Of a stretch of 64,000 bases of DNA, positions 63,381 to 64,000 are shown one piece after another. Each line of letters opens with the position of its first letter. Within the stretch, counting starts at the first letter, position 1. Position numbers and translations under genes: made by a program. The stretch lies in assembly GCF_029916425.1 (NCBI RefSeq), contig NZ_JAHAVQ010000007.1, positions 62,001 through 126,000 of the forward strand, in the 5' to 3' direction. Below the pieces are notes generated by a model. That model was not told where the DNA came from. It worked only from the letters and a program-made list of their open reading frames with translations, and made no database searches. This stretch comes from Liquorilactobacillus sicerae. GTDB lineage: Bacteria; Bacillota; Bacilli; Lactobacillales; Lactobacillaceae.

Positions 63381-64000
63381 TCATTTATGCCCATGAACTT
63401 TACCGAACTGATAGGTAATGAATAATATTAATAAAAGTAAAAAGGTACTACCTATGACCCAAATCAGACTAGTTTTTGATACAAGGTCAGCATCAAAATT
63501 GACAGCCATTGCTAAGCCAATTTGAAACTTTTTTCTAAACTCCCATTTCCTTGTCCCTGAACTCAAACAAGCCTTTAGTTCATACTTTCCTGGTATGAGC
63601 ATCTTATTGATTAGAATTTGATAATCGAAGTTGCTTAACGGAGCCATTTGCAAGTTTTTATTCTGTTTAAAAGCGGTTACTTTTCTACCCTTGGTAATCC
63701 AGGCCTTAATTTTTAATTTACCAAATAAAGTCGGCGTTATGTTTCTAATATTAACTAATACCCTCAGATGACTATCAATTGCTTGCGTTTTGATTTTGCC
63801 AAGTTTTAGTTGAGTAGCTACAACATGATCTGCTTCCTGCAAAGTTACTGGGATAACATAATAAAACTCATTTTGAAGCTGCAACTGATTTTGCGTATTT
63901 TTATTCTGAGGCAAAGCCTTTTTAGATTGATTTACTTCATGAATATAAAAAGCACCTGCCAATACTCCTGAAATTTTCTTTGCTGGCATTTTACAAGTAT
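63381..64000 (-). CDS. WxL-interacting protein, C-terminal part (cut by window edge)
   Basis: At least 206 codons of the C-terminal half of a DUF916/DUF3324-type cell-surface protein; the reading frame stays open to the window end. Visible are KISGVLAGAFYI, HLRVLVNIRNITPTLFGKLK, LQMAPLSNFDYQILINKMLI and PGKYELKACLSSG. A C-terminal membrane helix (TSLIWVIGSTFLLLLILFIT) and a short basic tail follow. These proteins bind WxL-domain surface proteins and peptidoglycan. It has no evident link to motility. Confidence 0.8.
   Translation of the reverse strand, partial: TCKMPAKKISGVLAGAFYIHEVNQSKKALPQNKNTQNQLQLQNEFYYVIPVTLQEADHVVATQLKLGKIKTQAIDSHLRVLVNIRNITPTLFGKLKIKAWITKGRKVTAFKQNKNLQMAPLSNFDYQILINKMLIPGKYELKACLSSGTRKWEFRKKFQIGLAMAVNFDADLVSKTSLIWVIGSTFLLLLILFITYQFGKVHGHK

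Overview
This 64 kb window is almost entirely one flagellar and chemotaxis gene cluster from a low-GC Gram-positive bacterium. The gene set points to a motile lactobacillus, most likely the Liquorilactobacillus/Ligilactobacillus group. It has FliY with CheC and CheD, FlbD and FliO, and no L- or P-ring genes. The flanks carry a LysM-NlpC/P60 hydrolase and a WxL-interacting protein, and remnants of IS families common in lactobacilli are present. The species is an inference. All supported genes except the NlpC/P60 hydrolase lie on the minus strand, so transcription runs from high to low coordinates.

Layout, 5' to 3' on the minus strand. A WxL-interacting protein gene is cut by the right edge (63381-64000). 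After an extended -10 promoter comes the early structural and export operon: flgB, flgC, fliE, fliF, fliG, fliH, fliI, fliJ, fliK, flgD, a TIGR02530-like gene, flgE, flbD, fliL, fliO, fliP, fliQ, fliR, flhB, flhA, fliA (sigma-28), flgF, flgG and an orphan FtsE-like ABC ATPase (44255-63145). A sigma-28-type promoter then precedes mcp3, cheW2, cheD, cheB, cheR, cheA, cheC, cheY, cheW, fliM and fliY, closed by a terminator at about 34181. A housekeeping-type promoter starts flgM, flgN, flgK and flgL, which end at a terminator near 30643. A sigma-28 promoter drives flagellin. Behind it are a decayed flagellin fragment, a frameshifted flaG, fliD, fliT-like, fliS and a large GT2 glycosyltransferase.

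Next comes an AT-rich glycan cassette (15058-23945). It encodes a second GT2-TPR protein, a CDP-glycerol-transferase-like protein, a HAD/COG5610 protein, an IspD/TarI-like cytidylyltransferase, an NAD-dependent epimerase, a DUF5672 protein and a GT92 protein. motA-motB follow under their own sigma-28 promoter, then a fused FkbM-like/GT4 protein with a SAM methyltransferase. Two paralogous dCache chemoreceptors sit at the end, bracketed by a degenerate IS4-family copy and a degenerate ISL3-family copy. The left end holds the lone plus-strand NlpC/P60 gene and the serine pathway genes serC and serA (partial).

How the genes work together: FlhA/B, FliO-R and FliH/I/J export rod, hook and filament subunits onto the FliF/FliG/FliM/FliY base. 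FliA, restrained by FlgM, is expected to fire the promoters that share a TAAA-like -35 and a CGATAT -10 (flagellin, mcp1, mcp2 and, less strictly, motAB and mcp3). Three receptors feed CheA/CheY, with CheR/B/C/D adaptation. The glycan cassette lies between the filament genes and the motor genes and contains no lipid-carrier transferase, flippase or polymerase. It is therefore best read as cytoplasmic modification of flagellin or other axial proteins, possibly with a CDP-activated, polyol-phosphate-like substituent. That is the most interesting candidate system in the window. No tRNA, rRNA or CRISPR array was seen.
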